Source: Paenibacillus sp. Root444D2 | GTDB taxonomy: Bacteria > Bacillota > Bacilli > Paenibacillales > NBRC-103111 | Assembly (NCBI RefSeq): GCF_001426375.1 | Contig: NZ_LMEO01000045.1 | Coordinates: forward strand, 182,825 to 246,824 | Direction of reading: 5' to 3' | DNA length: 64,000 nt | Part shown: in pieces, positions 47,901 through 57,004 of the stretch | Layout: the number at the start of each line of letters is the position of its first letter | Position numbering within the stretch: position 1 is the first letter of the stretch | Made by a program: the position numbers and the translations under genes | The notes under the pieces: generated by a model | Databases searched by the model: none | What the model was told of the DNA's origin: nothing | Seen by the model: only the letters and a program-made list of their open reading frames with translations

Positions 47901-50166
47901 TGTGATCAAAGAACGCTTCCGTCGTTTTGTTATAGCTGTAAAATAAAGGATTGTTTTGCCAGTATCCAACGCCAACCTGCTTATTGCCTTTCAATAGAGG
48001 ATTACTCATGAATCCATCCATCACACCGTTACGAATAAAACGAATGATGGAGCTATTATTTCCTTGGTTTGGATAGCCAGGATCCGTACCCCAATGAACC
48101 CATGCAGCCTGCTCATGAAGCGGCCCGGCGAACTCAGTGCCCAGCATCCAGCCGTTGCCGTTCACATATTCTGCGAGCTTCTTCGCATTCCAATCGACGC
48201 CAGCATAGACGTCAACATAGACAAAGTCGAGGTTATTTCCCGTGTCGCTTTTCAGCATATCAAGACGTCGCTTTAGTTCCCCTGACTCAACATCTTCCGT
48301 CTTATCCACGTAATACGCCTGATCGAGCCAGCCCCATCCTTTGCTCAGGGGATTCACCATGTTTTCCATTTTCGTTTGGAAAGCGTCAAGCATGTATTCT
48401 GTCGCGTTGATATGAACGCCGCCCTTGATGTTGTACTTCTTGCCTTCGCTAAGTATAAAGTTAAAGTCTTCTTTGCCCCCTTGGCGAATACCGATATGGC
48501 CTCCATAATCCGGATGGGAATCGTCATGTCCTTCGGCTTGATAGCCTTTGTGCAGGACAATCTGTCCGAAGCCGTCGGTCAAATGTGAAATTTTCTTCGC
48601 GTTATCAAACGTTCGCAAGAATGGAGATGAGGTTGTAGAACCGATGTTCATCGCTATGTACGAAATGTTGTCGCGAATCATTTCACTGCGGAGAGGCGCC
48701 TCAGCATGGTTACGATAAGCGATTGCGCCATCCTGCCAGTCGACCGCGCTGTCATTGTTCGCATCCGGCGTAATAATGATTTTAGCCCATGGTAATGGCT
48801 CCGCCGTTATTTCCGGCTTCGTACTTCCGTGGTAGGTCCACGCGCCGCTTGACATCGCTGCTTTCTTCGTACCTGTCGTATCGTTAGCGACTTTCACACG
48901 AACCTTATCGTTCCCATTCACAACGTTATTGACAATAGTTGCTGCGAGCATATCTGAGTTGAGGAACGCATACGTACGACTTCCGCTGACAACCGTCGCT
49001 CCGCTTTTGAGATCGTTATATTCCTCGTTAATGATGTTCCAACCGCCTGTCACAGATACGGCAGTCTCTTGTGCCTTAGGCTGTGTGGCTAGGACGGACA
49101 CGAGGTCGTGATTCGGAAACTCAATCGTTTTTACTTTCTCTGCGCCTTTTTCCACGATGTTCGTCACGTTGAAGTTCAACACGTTGTTTTTCAGCTCGAG
49201 TTCCATTTCCAGATCTACATTGATGTCTGGAATTTGCAGCGTGTAGGCGGCTGTTTCTCCTTTACTTGCTGTTGCTGCCTTCTTGACGTAGCTCGTCGCA
49301 GTCGGATAATAGGATTTTCCGTTGATTTTTAATTCATTGATTCCGTTTAATTGACCATCCATCTCGGCACCGCTGCTTTTCCACACATACTTCTTCACCC
49401 TTGGGAATTCCTTATCGATTTCGACAGTCAATTGGTCGGATGTAATCGTATCTGTGAGCGTAATCGGCTTAGGTTCGGGATTATTTACCTTTACCTCCGT
49501 TAATTTCACATCGTCGATGAAGAAGGTTTTGTTGTCAAACCAGCTGCGAATTCCGATTTGTCCGGCATTTGTCGGTAAACCTGGCAAGGTCGTGTTGAAA
49601 ACACTGACACCATCGATCCACAGCTGCACGCTGTCATTCTCATAACGAAGTTTAAACGTATACTGTTTATTGGCTTCAAATGTCGAACCGCTTGAAGCAA
49701 TGTCCCCCCACGTCTCTTGGCCATTTTTCACAACATCCCAGCCCCAACTGCTCGTATCATATTGAATGACGCTATAATTGTCTTTATCCGCATAACGGAG
49801 CACTAATCCGAATCGGGTTGGCACTTGGTTGAATTTCATCTTGACTTCATATTCGCCATTCGCATATTTCGGCGATTCCAGATCGGCGAGAATGACAGCA
49901 CCTTGCGTTACCGCTTTAACAGTGCCATTATCCGGAGTAAAAGCTGTTGTTCCTTTGACAGCGGTCCATCCGCTTATATTGCCATCGTTGTAATCCCTTG
50001 CATAAACGCCATTTTCTAAAGCTTGTGTTGTTATCGAATTTGTTGATAAAAAGCTTGCTTGATCTTGTGTTTGATCTATAGCGAATATGGTTGCTGTTGG
50101 GATGCAAGTTTGCAATCCCATGAACACGGTTAACATCATACCGGTCTGTTTGAGGTGTTTTTTCAA
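44959..50166 (-). CDS. Secreted endo-alpha-N-acetylgalactosaminidase, GH101
   Basis: A 1735-residue secreted multidomain enzyme of the family that releases Gal-beta-1,3-GalNAc from Ser/Thr of mucin-type glycoproteins. Order: signal peptide; LamG-like sandwich (about 45-225); GH101 beta-domain (240-520) and TIM barrel (to about 830); galactose-binding-like modules (about 900-1190); BIG2 (1220-1300); F5/8-type CBM32 (1310-1445); Ig-like repeats; Asn/Gln-rich tail. Nucleophile Asp652 in FVYVDVY and acid/base Glu678 in GTEF align with the pneumococcal pair (Asp764, Glu796), with a loop six residues shorter between them. TTG start, ten bases after GGGAGG. A cre-like site and an unusual leader lie upstream. 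No LPXTG anchor is seen. Confidence 0.88.
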   Translation of the reverse strand: MKKHLKQTGMMLTVFMGLQTCIPTATIFAIDQTQDQASFLSTNSITTQALENGVYARDYNDGNISGWTAVKGTTAFTPDNGTVKAVTQGAVILADLESPKYANGEYEVKMKFNQVPTRFGLVLRYADKDNYSVIQYDTSSWGWDVVKNGQETWGDIASSGSTFEANKQYTFKLRYENDSVQLWIDGVSVFNTTLPGLPTNAGQIGIRSWFDNKTFFIDDVKLTEVKVNNPEPKPITLTDTITSDQLTVEIDKEFPRVKKYVWKSSGAEMDGQLNGINELKINGKSYYPTATSYVKKAATASKGETAAYTLQIPDINVDLEMELELKNNVLNFNVTNIVEKGAEKVKTIEFPNHDLVSVLATQPKAQETAVSVTGGWNIINEEYNDLKSGATVVSGSRTYAFLNSDMLAATIVNNVVNGNDKVRVKVANDTTGTKKAAMSSGAWTYHGSTKPEITAEPLPWAKIIITPDANNDSAVDWQDGAIAYRNHAEAPLRSEMIRDNISYIAMNIGSTTSSPFLRTFDNAKKISHLTDGFGQIVLHKGYQAEGHDDSHPDYGGHIGIRQGGKEDFNFILSEGKKYNIKGGVHINATEYMLDAFQTKMENMVNPLSKGWGWLDQAYYVDKTEDVESGELKRRLDMLKSDTGNNLDFVYVDVYAGVDWNAKKLAEYVNGNGWMLGTEFAGPLHEQAAWVHWGTDPGYPNQGNNSSIIRFIRNGVMDGFMSNPLLKGNKQVGVGYWQNNPLFYSYNKTTEAFFDHNLPTKYMQYFPIIKMTNNRIDFESNVSVARGQDGKIHLSKDGRDVAIMTDSSEISDSTVFIPWDPVKEDKIYHWNPKGGSTTWTIPASWSSVQTVQLYKLTDLGRELVGSVPVTGGQVTLTAEKGIGYVLYKNQAPVDAETVWGDGGPAKDVGFDSQKFGVWHKSSSASSTDHIAFAKSSNADDMMQVKGPNDAKIEQVITGLTPGKTYTASVWVKVDGTRKATLGVSQGGQGAENSLVDTKHKFFAQQHKYFNTNFQRLKASFEAVSDTATLYLQAADGNATVSFDDVRVWENPTKTVSANGATLFEDFENVDEGWGPFVYSKLGPVRTHLVESGGNQIKSYVLDGRFSLKTNEEGTGEWLRTLPQTLQLKKDNMYHLTMDYHADMQDMYTVAVRVNENGLVRDLATQKLNSGTGKLDLTISIDGTNDAYLAIIKNFDNNQAELSGTLVVDNIRIDDKGPIVPVEGVFVTKISMNEQEVTVNKGNTAQINARVEPANAFNKTLEWSSDKPEVVSVDQTGRVTAMNSGTATITATTKDGSNLSATTKVTVFEPNVLIPQSGMTAAASSFQPGDDPENALDGDSSTLWHTKWSPAHLPESITLNLGRSYEVNQIKYLPRAGAGNGTITKYNLYVSTDGENFTQTASGTWARDDSEKSIVFAKTTASYVKLEAIEAVGNFASAAELNVFSVPGIPPADATLSADITAPTNSNVTVTISYPTHAAVKEYKVGANGTWAAYTAPVVLSANETVFARGTDVMGNVSNITSIVVSNIDKNAPVSVASLSPAAPNGSNGWYTSDVTVSFSVSDNVYGVAKTEYQVNNGDWITYIGSFPAFGEGNYEVGYRSTDLAGNVEPIQTIEFKIDKTAPMFTVQLDKTSIWPANHKMVTINATLNSSDAASGVESVVLTSITSNEPDSGQGDIGANIGTVATSFSLRAEKGRIYIITYTATDKAGNQKVTSVTVTVPHDQSGNNNNNNQSGNQ

Positions 50167-50214
50167 TTTACATCTTCCTCCCTATTTCCAATGAGTTGAC
50201 CTTTTACGCGCTCA

Positions 50215-50229
50215 CTATATTCTTGACAT
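50215..50229 (-). other. Four-codon mini-ORF in the GH101 mRNA leader
   Basis: ATG TCA AGA ATA TAG (MSRI) preceded by a near-perfect AAGGAGG (50235-50241) at five-base spacing, starting about 20 bases from the predicted transcript start. It is too short to act as a protein; it may be a leader peptide, or the Shine-Dalgarno may serve as an mRNA-stabilising site. Confidence 0.45.
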
Positions 50230-50234
50230 AATTA

Positions 50235-50325
50235 CCTCCTTTTTCTTTCGTGACCATTATATACATTATGTACCATCATTCAGTTACCTTCCCTTCAATG
50301 TTAACCATTGTGAAAGCGCTTAACA
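50235..50325 (-). promoter_or_regulatory. GH101 promoter with cre-like site and 5'-proximal Shine-Dalgarno
   Basis: TATAAT (complement of 50256-50261) with no consensus -35; a cre-like TGAAAGCGCTTAACA (plus strand, 50311-50325) lies about 50 bp upstream of it. The predicted 5' end (about 50250) is followed within ten bases by AAAAAGGAGG. Confidence 0.55.
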
Positions 50326-50370
50326 ATGATCTTTTTTGTAGCTAAATTGATTTCTTTTGTACTCGTATGC

Positions 50371-50411
50371 AAACAAAACCCGAATTCGTCCAATCGGACA
50401 AAGTCGGGTTT
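50371..50411 (-). terminator. Terminator after the PL8 gene
   Basis: AAACCCGA (50376-50383) / TCGGGTTT (50404-50411) with an inner GTCC/GGAC stem and TTTTGTTT on the minus strand, 16 bp after the stop. Confidence 0.8.
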
Positions 50412-50427
50412 CGCGTCTCAACAGCTG

Positions 50428-53400
50428 TTAGGATTTACACTGTGCGATGGCTTGTAAAAAAAGTTCCGCAAACACGGCGTCAATCTTATTGCCGGATAGT
50501 GCACCAATGATCTCCAATTCATTCCATTCGTTTTTCTTCTGATCGTCATCATCTTCCCGTTGAATCTTTTCTATCTTCGATAGCAAGCTGTTCAATATGC
50601 CCTGGTTGGTGATCCAGCCTTGTTGGTAAGCATAACGAGCAGCTTCGTACAAATGGTCAACATCCATCCGTACTTTTAGCAAGTATGCTGCAAGAGTTTC
50701 GTTTCCTGCCGTATCAACCGTTTTTACCTTCACCTCATGTTCGCCAACAGCAAGCGATAACGGACTAAATAAATAAGGGTGGCTTATTGGAACACCGTCC
50801 AATTCGAGAAACTCGTTTGCCACGCCGCTCACCGGATCGGAGATATCGAATTGCAGGCTGCCGCCATCGGTCCAATAGACATCCATCGTAACGGTAGGAA
50901 CGATGATGGGACCTGCAGAATCAATTTTGATTGCTGCCGTTTTAGTTGGCTCTTGGTTTCCGGCATTATCGATGCTGTAGAACCGGATTTGATGTATGCC
51001 CTCTTCAGATACAACGATGTTGTTCCCTTCTACAAAGGCGCCACCATCCACACTGTATAACGTCTTCTGCACACCGCTGCCATCATCGCTTGCCGTCAAT
51101 GCCACCGTTTGTGCAGTACGCTGCCATTCAGACTTCGCGTTAGTTGTCGTAACCGGCGCTGCCGTGTCCTTTTTAAATGTGACGACATGCGTTTTGCCGA
51201 AAGATCCTGTAACCGTAATATTCAGCTTTAAGGAAGGCATCGTCTGTAGAACCGTGACCGTGTCATCGGCACGAACTAAAGTTAAGCCCGCCTTGTTCAG
51301 TTCAAGCGAAATCGTGCTTTGTTGCTGAGTCGGATCGGATACGGCTACGGTCAATTCACTGTCTGTTTCCTTTACCATCACGGATGCCGGATGTTGTGCG
51401 GAAATGAAATCAACGGATGCCGGATTCCAGAAATTCACCGCCGTAATACCTAGTTTCTTCTCTCTGACCGCATGTACATCCGTCGTATTACTCAGCACCT
51501 CAACATCAGGAGTACTGCTATAAAGCGCTGTATCTGCCGTATTTTTATGAGGCAGCATGACATAGGAATACGATGCATTCGATGGCGTTGCCCCGTGTTC
51601 AAAGGCCAAACTTAAATAATTTCGCGTAACCGGGGCAGCCGATTGTCCGCTATTAATATCTTTCCAGGCGCCGGTTCTCGCTTCGCGCAAACCATATACC
51701 TTAGAAGCTTCAGGGAAATAATAGCCGATGTCGGAACCCGGCGCATTTCCGGCTAAGTGAGCCCACTTCACGTCTCCCAACGTTTCCGACCAACCTAGCT
51801 GGCTCGACTTCACGGTTCCGTTAATCGTGAGCGCATTATCTCCCGCATCGTTCAGCTTGCGGTTATCGATAATGGTCTCCACCGTTTGCGGTCCGGCTGT
51901 CGTGCTCGAAATACCGGCACCCAATGCGACGATTTCATCATCAAACATAAACCATGACTTTTTGCCCTGCAGATTACTTCCAGTCGATTGCGCTAGTGAA
52001 AAGTCCATACCTGCTGCACCATAAAGGTTATCGATGGACGAGCCGCCGACCCATGTTTTCGGATTCATGTAGCTTTTCCATTCGACAGGTGTCGTCCCTT
52101 TCCCAGATCCATCCGTTGTCGTGCCAGGCAGTCGGAACGAATCTACAGTTGGCCAAAAATCATTGCGGTACTGGGTAAGATCGTTATCATATAAAAAAGT
52201 CATCCCGATGCCCGTATACCAGCCCTTTAAATTCTCGTTATTGCCCTTTTCGAAGGCAGAGATGCGGTTTGAGAACAGACTGAGCCCGAAACCATATCCT
52301 TCACGTAAATGGACAACTCTATCCATACCGGCAAACACTTGGTTTTTCAATAATTCTCCACGAGGCTGGATCGAAGCATCGTTCATCAATTTTTTGACTA
52401 GAGACAGCTCGTAAATCGGTAATCCGTCGTAATAATTGGAATATGTCGTGTCCGACTGAATCCATTCTTTGGCCATTCGCTTAATCGATAAAGCTACGTC
52501 TGCAGGCGCACCTTCCGCTAAACGAAGCAAGGTAACAATCGTGCCTCTGGCGCTTCCCGAGCTTTGTCTGGAGATCCCTCTGCCGTTCACCATATCCATA
52601 AAGAGTCCTTTATAAATAACCGGTTCAAACGTATCTGATACCCAATCGTAAACATGATTCACATTAGGATCCGTCACCGGCCACGGGGAACCATTCAACA
52701 AGAATGTCATATCAGCCGCACGGTTGAGCCACACTGCACCGTACCCCGCTGTGTACGCGATGTTGGTGTGTTGAACGAGCGAACCATCCATATAAACACC
52801 GTCTCCATGATCCGTGTAAATAAATTCCGGTCCGATGGAATCAAGTCCTTGCGTGATCTTCGCACTATTGCTTCCAATCACGCCACGCATCGTTACGACC
52901 AATGCTTTATCGAGCAAATTAGCTCCGGTTTCCGTCACATTGTTGAGCGTTCTCTTCTTCGGATCCGGAACGAAACGATCGACAGCTTTGATATACTTGC
53001 TTATTTGCGCAGGTATCAAATGATCGAACATCAACACAAGGGTGTCGTTCAGAATTTGCGGCGCTCCGATTTCCCAATCCCACCAATTGCCGTACTCATT
53101 TTTGGTTTCATTGTAACGGTTCGCATACATCCAGTCCAAAGCACTGATGATGTCATCCCGCAGCGCCGTATTCTGATACAGGCTTGAGCCTTGAAGAGAA
53201 TAAGCGAGCGCCATGGCTTTCAGCCTGCCGAAAGCACTAGATATTTGAGCCGAATCCGTTGCGCTGGACAGATCGTTCCACAAATAAGAACGGCCCGCAG
53301 CTTTATTAAGTGTATCCCAATGTCCTGTCGCATTACCATTCGTGACGCTTGCAGCTAGTGAAATAAGGTTAGCAGCAATATCCGGATCAGCCGAATTGTA

Positions 53401-54336
53401 CTGGGTGCCGCCCGTCAATTTGCCATACCATTTCAGACGCAGCTCGCTGTAAGATTGAATCGTTTCAGCAGATTCTACGTTAACTAGACATTGAGCTTTT
53501 ATTGTTCCATCTGGTGTTGAGACCATAATCGTAGATGACCCTAACCCTTCTCCTGTTACTTTTCCATTACTGTCCACTGTCGCTACACTCGGATCACTGG
53601 AACTCCAGACAACGGTTTTGTCCGCTGCGTTCGCCGGTGTGAACGTCGGTGTAATCGTTACCGATGCCTCTTTGGCCATGGAAAAGGCGGTTTGATCTAA
53701 AGCAATTCCTGTAATCCCGTTATATTCCTCCAAACTTATATCGTCAAACCATACTTTTCCTTTTCCCGTTTCAAGGAAAGGTTCAATGACCAACCTTGTG
53801 ACGCCAGCTGGAATGGTCATAAATACTTGCTGTAAAGTCCAATCCTTCGTACCTAACAACTTGGCAGATGCAGGACCGTCTCCAACTTTACTCGTGTTAT
53901 AGTATTGCGTTCTGAAGTAAGCCCCTGCGCCCGTTACGTTGTCGGTTTTTACCCACACTTTAAGTCTGTAAGATTTGCCGGCAGTTACAGTCGTGACGCT
54001 TTGATTCACAGAGACTCGGCTTGTTGCGAAGGCGTCAAACAAAATCGACTTGCTCCCTTCATGATACGTGGTCGGATCCAGCATGACGTTCACCGTTTTA
54101 TTCGGAGCTTTCCCGCTCCCGGTTGGAATCCATAACCCCCAGCCAACAGGGACAGGACTTGTGACACCGCTCCAGGCAGCATCCGTTGTTGTGGTTGTCT
54201 GCTCAAAGCTTCCATTCGTCATCTGATTCACCGCTGCAGCTTCTACCTTAAGGATAGCGTTTTCATAAAAGGGGATGTGCGATCCAACCATACTAATAAG
54301 TAAACTGACAGCTAACAACATACTTACTTTCCTCAT
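50428..54336 (-). CDS. Secreted polysaccharide lyase family 8 (hyaluronate/chondroitin/xanthan lyase type)
   Basis: A 1302-residue secreted lyase from ATG 54336 (after GAGGTGA). Order: signal peptide; CBM4/9-like module (about 40-190); BIG2 (195-275); PL8 (alpha/alpha) domain (290-650); beta-super-sandwich; Ig-like repeat (about 1070-1150). The PL8 triad is complete: Asn473 (TGANLLDK), His523 and Tyr532 (QHTNIAYTAGYG). The spacing of 50 and 9 residues equals that of pneumococcal hyaluronate lyase (Asn349, His399, Tyr408). The aromatic patch NWWDWEIG is at Asn417. The exact substrate (hyaluronan, chondroitin or xanthan) is not decided by these motifs. It lies between the set 5 importer and GH101. 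Confidence 0.88.
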   Translation of the reverse strand: MRKVSMLLAVSLLISMVGSHIPFYENAILKVEAAAVNQMTNGSFEQTTTTTDAAWSGVTSPVPVGWGLWIPTGSGKAPNKTVNVMLDPTTYHEGSKSILFDAFATSRVSVNQSVTTVTAGKSYRLKVWVKTDNVTGAGAYFRTQYYNTSKVGDGPASAKLLGTKDWTLQQVFMTIPAGVTRLVIEPFLETGKGKVWFDDISLEEYNGITGIALDQTAFSMAKEASVTITPTFTPANAADKTVVWSSSDPSVATVDSNGKVTGEGLGSSTIMVSTPDGTIKAQCLVNVESAETIQSYSELRLKWYGKLTGGTQYNSADPDIAANLISLAASVTNGNATGHWDTLNKAAGRSYLWNDLSSATDSAQISSAFGRLKAMALAYSLQGSSLYQNTALRDDIISALDWMYANRYNETKNEYGNWWDWEIGAPQILNDTLVLMFDHLIPAQISKYIKAVDRFVPDPKKRTLNNVTETGANLLDKALVVTMRGVIGSNSAKITQGLDSIGPEFIYTDHGDGVYMDGSLVQHTNIAYTAGYGAVWLNRAADMTFLLNGSPWPVTDPNVNHVYDWVSDTFEPVIYKGLFMDMVNGRGISRQSSGSARGTIVTLLRLAEGAPADVALSIKRMAKEWIQSDTTYSNYYDGLPIYELSLVKKLMNDASIQPRGELLKNQVFAGMDRVVHLREGYGFGLSLFSNRISAFEKGNNENLKGWYTGIGMTFLYDNDLTQYRNDFWPTVDSFRLPGTTTDGSGKGTTPVEWKSYMNPKTWVGGSSIDNLYGAAGMDFSLAQSTGSNLQGKKSWFMFDDEIVALGAGISSTTAGPQTVETIIDNRKLNDAGDNALTINGTVKSSQLGWSETLGDVKWAHLAGNAPGSDIGYYFPEASKVYGLREARTGAWKDINSGQSAAPVTRNYLSLAFEHGATPSNASYSYVMLPHKNTADTALYSSTPDVEVLSNTTDVHAVREKKLGITAVNFWNPASVDFISAQHPASVMVKETDSELTVAVSDPTQQQSTISLELNKAGLTLVRADDTVTVLQTMPSLKLNITVTGSFGKTHVVTFKKDTAAPVTTTNAKSEWQRTAQTVALTASDDGSGVQKTLYSVDGGAFVEGNNIVVSEEGIHQIRFYSIDNAGNQEPTKTAAIKIDSAGPIIVPTVTMDVYWTDGGSLQFDISDPVSGVANEFLELDGVPISHPYLFSPLSLAVGEHEVKVKTVDTAGNETLAAYLLKVRMDVDHLYEAARYAYQQGWITNQGILNSLLSKIEKIQREDDDDQKKNEWNELEIIGALSGNKIDAVFAELFLQAIAQCKS

Positions 54337-54450
54337 TAACTTCACCTCGCCAGAAATTAATATAAAAGCAATTAAAATGTAAGACATATAACGGGATTTG
54401 TATATCGACGATATTTGAACCATATCGTTTTTTTATGAAAAGCAGAGAAC

Positions 54451-54490
54451 TGGACCCGACGACGCCAATAAACGGTCATAGTCGGGTCCA
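54451..54490 (-). terminator. Hairpin after the set 5 lipoprotein gene
   Basis: Perfect 10-bp stem TGGACCCGAC (54451-54460) / GTCGGGTCCA (54481-54490). The T run is poor, so termination may be partial and read into the PL8 gene. Confidence 0.65.
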
Positions 54491-54500
54491 CGATGCTGCA

Positions 54501-56036
54501 TTATTTCTTGTTCTTTTCTTTAAAGAAGTCACTCGTTTCTTTTACGTGCTGCTGGAAGCTTGGGTCGTCTTTGTACGTTTTGACAAATTTATCCCAATCT
54601 TCTATTGAATTCTTGCCGATGATCACGTTAGTGAGCATGTCGTTAAGCTTCTTGTTCCAGTCCGCACCCTTTTCTTTAAATGGGGCCGAATTCATTAAGC
54701 CATAAGTCGGATCCGGGATGGAGCTGATCGAGTCAATCAACTTTTTATTTGCCTCAAATACGTCGCTCGGGATGCCCGATACTTTCGCTCTAAGGTATTT
54801 ATCAAAAGTACCCGTCACCCATTGACCGGTCGTATCGCCCGAATATCCTTTTTTCTTGCCTTCTTCCGTTTGCTCGACAAAACCGTCAGGCTTTAATTTG
54901 TAATCAACGTCTTGAATACCGTACACTGCTAGGTTGTAACCTTCTAAAGAAGCCGTGTAATCGTAAACTTCAAGAATTTTTTTCAGCTTCGCCTCGTCTA
55001 CGGATTTCTTATTGATCAGAAATTGACCGTAAAAACCGCTCGCTTGCTCGTAATAGGCTTTGCCGTCCGCCGCTTTCGGAAGCTCAAAAGCAACCAGATT
55101 TGCCTTAGGATTCGTTTTTTGCAGTTCAACATTGTATTTGTAGGCATCAACAACGTTAGCGATGGCAAGACCAGCCTTCCCTTGCACGAGCATGTCTTTG
55201 ATTTGCGCGGTCTTGAGCACAGGGAAGTCTGGCAAGATACCGCCTGATTTGTAAACTTTGTTCCAATTGATTAGTGCCTCTTTCGCTTGCGGCGTCCACC
55301 AATATGGCGTCAGGCCGCCATTTTCTTCCTTCCACTTTGTTCCTGTACCGAATAGCGACAACAAATAACTAGACGGTCCAGGAGATCCAGGAAATACAGC
55401 GCCGTACGTGTCGGCAGTGCCATTGCCGTCCGGATCTTTCTTCGCGAATGCTTCAAGCACGTTGTAAAGCTCATCCATTGTTTTCGGCGGCTGCAAGCCG
55501 AGCTTATCTAGCCAATCTTTGCGGATGAGCAGCGATTCATGACCGTCCAGCGGTCTAACGCGAGGCAGCGAGTAGAGCTTTCCTTTGAGCGATGCGTTCT
55601 TGTAAACATTCTCCGGATATTTCGCCAAGTTCGGGTAATTTTTAACATAATCCGTTAATTCCCAAAAAGCGCCTTGATCGATCGCATTCAAGAATGCAGG
55701 CGTTGAATTGAAGTCCTCGATGAAGAGCACATCCGGCAAATCTCTGGAGGCGAGCAGTGCATTTAATTTTTCCGATATTTGAGCGGATGGAATCCAACTC
55801 AGCTTCAGGTTGACATTTAATTTCTCATTCAGCTTTTTAACCGCTTCCAGTTCGCCCGTTGGAGCTGCGGCGAAGGCCAGCGTCGTAATTGAAATATCCG
55901 TCGGTTTTGCAGGCTTGCTGCTTGCTGTGCTGCCTGCCTTTTGACCTTCATTTGATGCGCTGCCGCAAGCCGCCAAGGATGCAGTAAGAGCAGCCGCTGT
56001 CATAACAACAGCCAATTTTTTAACCATTGGTTTCAT
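54501..56036 (-). CDS. ABC importer set 5 extracellular sugar-binding lipoprotein
   Basis: A 511-residue LplA-type lipoprotein, lipobox ending LAAC with Cys24, then a Ser/Ala/Lys linker. It has the KKDPDGNGTADTYG loop near residue 200. ATG 56036 lies seven bases after GGAGG. It is the third gene of the set 5 transporter run (permease, permease, lipoprotein) and is followed by the PL8 and GH101 genes. Position suggests it binds the oligosaccharides made by those two enzymes, for example unsaturated disaccharides or galacto-N-biose (inference). Confidence 0.86.
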   Translation of the reverse strand: MKPMVKKLAVVMTAAALTASLAACGSASNEGQKAGSTASSKPAKPTDISITTLAFAAAPTGELEAVKKLNEKLNVNLKLSWIPSAQISEKLNALLASRDLPDVLFIEDFNSTPAFLNAIDQGAFWELTDYVKNYPNLAKYPENVYKNASLKGKLYSLPRVRPLDGHESLLIRKDWLDKLGLQPPKTMDELYNVLEAFAKKDPDGNGTADTYGAVFPGSPGPSSYLLSLFGTGTKWKEENGGLTPYWWTPQAKEALINWNKVYKSGGILPDFPVLKTAQIKDMLVQGKAGLAIANVVDAYKYNVELQKTNPKANLVAFELPKAADGKAYYEQASGFYGQFLINKKSVDEAKLKKILEVYDYTASLEGYNLAVYGIQDVDYKLKPDGFVEQTEEGKKKGYSGDTTGQWVTGTFDKYLRAKVSGIPSDVFEANKKLIDSISSIPDPTYGLMNSAPFKEKGADWNKKLNDMLTNVIIGKNSIEDWDKFVKTYKDDPSFQQHVKETSDFFKEKNKK

Positions 56037-56124
56037 GTGAGGACCTCCCAGGAATAATATCTTTATACTTACCTCTTCTGCTGTGCGTTTAAGCCAGCAT
56101 CACCCCTTTCAGAGCTATAAACCT

Positions 56125-57003
56125 TTATCCTTTCACGGAGCCGACCATCATGCCTTTGACAAAATATTTTTGCAGAAACGGATAGACAATGACGATCGGA
56201 AGCGAAGAAATAACGACTGCGGCCATTTTGATCACCTGCGGAGGCACCGTCTGCTCACTCTCCAGCATTGCAGCAATGGACGGGTCCGCCATTTGCGAAG
56301 CAGAAACCAGCATCATTTGCAGCAGAACCTGCAGCGGTCTGAGCGTGTCTGTGTTAATGTAGAGAACTCCACTGAAGTACGTATTCCAGTAAGCTACCGC
56401 ATAAAACAAGCCGAATGCCGCAAGCGCTGAAACGGATACAGGCAGCATGATGCGGATAAAGACGCCAATATCCGAGCAACCGTCGATTTTGGCCGCTTCC
56501 TCCAATTCATCCGGTATTTCCTGATAAAAGTTTTTCATTAGAAAGACATACCACGCGCTAGTCAATGCGGGCAGTATGAGCGCCCAAACCGTATCCATCA
56601 AGCCAAGACTATCCACTAGTAAATAGTTTGGAATCATACCCGGATTAAAAAGCATGGTCAGCAAAATCGCGACCAAGAAAAATTTCTTTCCTTTCAACCT
56701 TTTACGCGATAGGACATAAGCGAGTGCGCTCGTAACGATTAGGCTCAAGACAGTACCGAAGACCGCCAAAAATCCACTGACTCCCATAGCTTTCACGAAC
56801 GCGTTTGTAGAAAAAATAAATTCGTAAGCCGAGAGACTCCATGTTTGTGGAATTAATACGATTGACTTGCTCATATACTCTGTCGGGTCGGTAAAAGATA
56901 CAAGTATGACATACAGAAATGGGAGCAAAGTCACAAGCGCAAATATCGTTAGCACAGCGTAGTTGATCGCAGTAAAGAATTTCACGCCAAAGCTTCTATT
57001 CAT
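56125..57003 (-). CDS. ABC importer set 5 permease, LplC/YtcP type
   Basis: A 292-residue permease with LEEAAKIDGCSD as EAA loop and GMMVGSVKG tail. Its ATG comes one base after the stop codon of the partner permease, so translation is probably coupled. It resembles the set 2 permease closely in length and motifs; the two sets may be anciently related copies. Confidence 0.88.
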   Translation of the reverse strand: MNRSFGVKFFTAINYAVLTIFALVTLLPFLYVILVSFTDPTEYMSKSIVLIPQTWSLSAYEFIFSTNAFVKAMGVSGFLAVFGTVLSLIVTSALAYVLSRKRLKGKKFFLVAILLTMLFNPGMIPNYLLVDSLGLMDTVWALILPALTSAWYVFLMKNFYQEIPDELEEAAKIDGCSDIGVFIRIMLPVSVSALAAFGLFYAVAYWNTYFSGVLYINTDTLRPLQVLLQMMLVSASQMADPSIAAMLESEQTVPPQVIKMAAVVISSLPIVIVYPFLQKYFVKGMMVGSVKG

Positions 57004-57004
57004 G

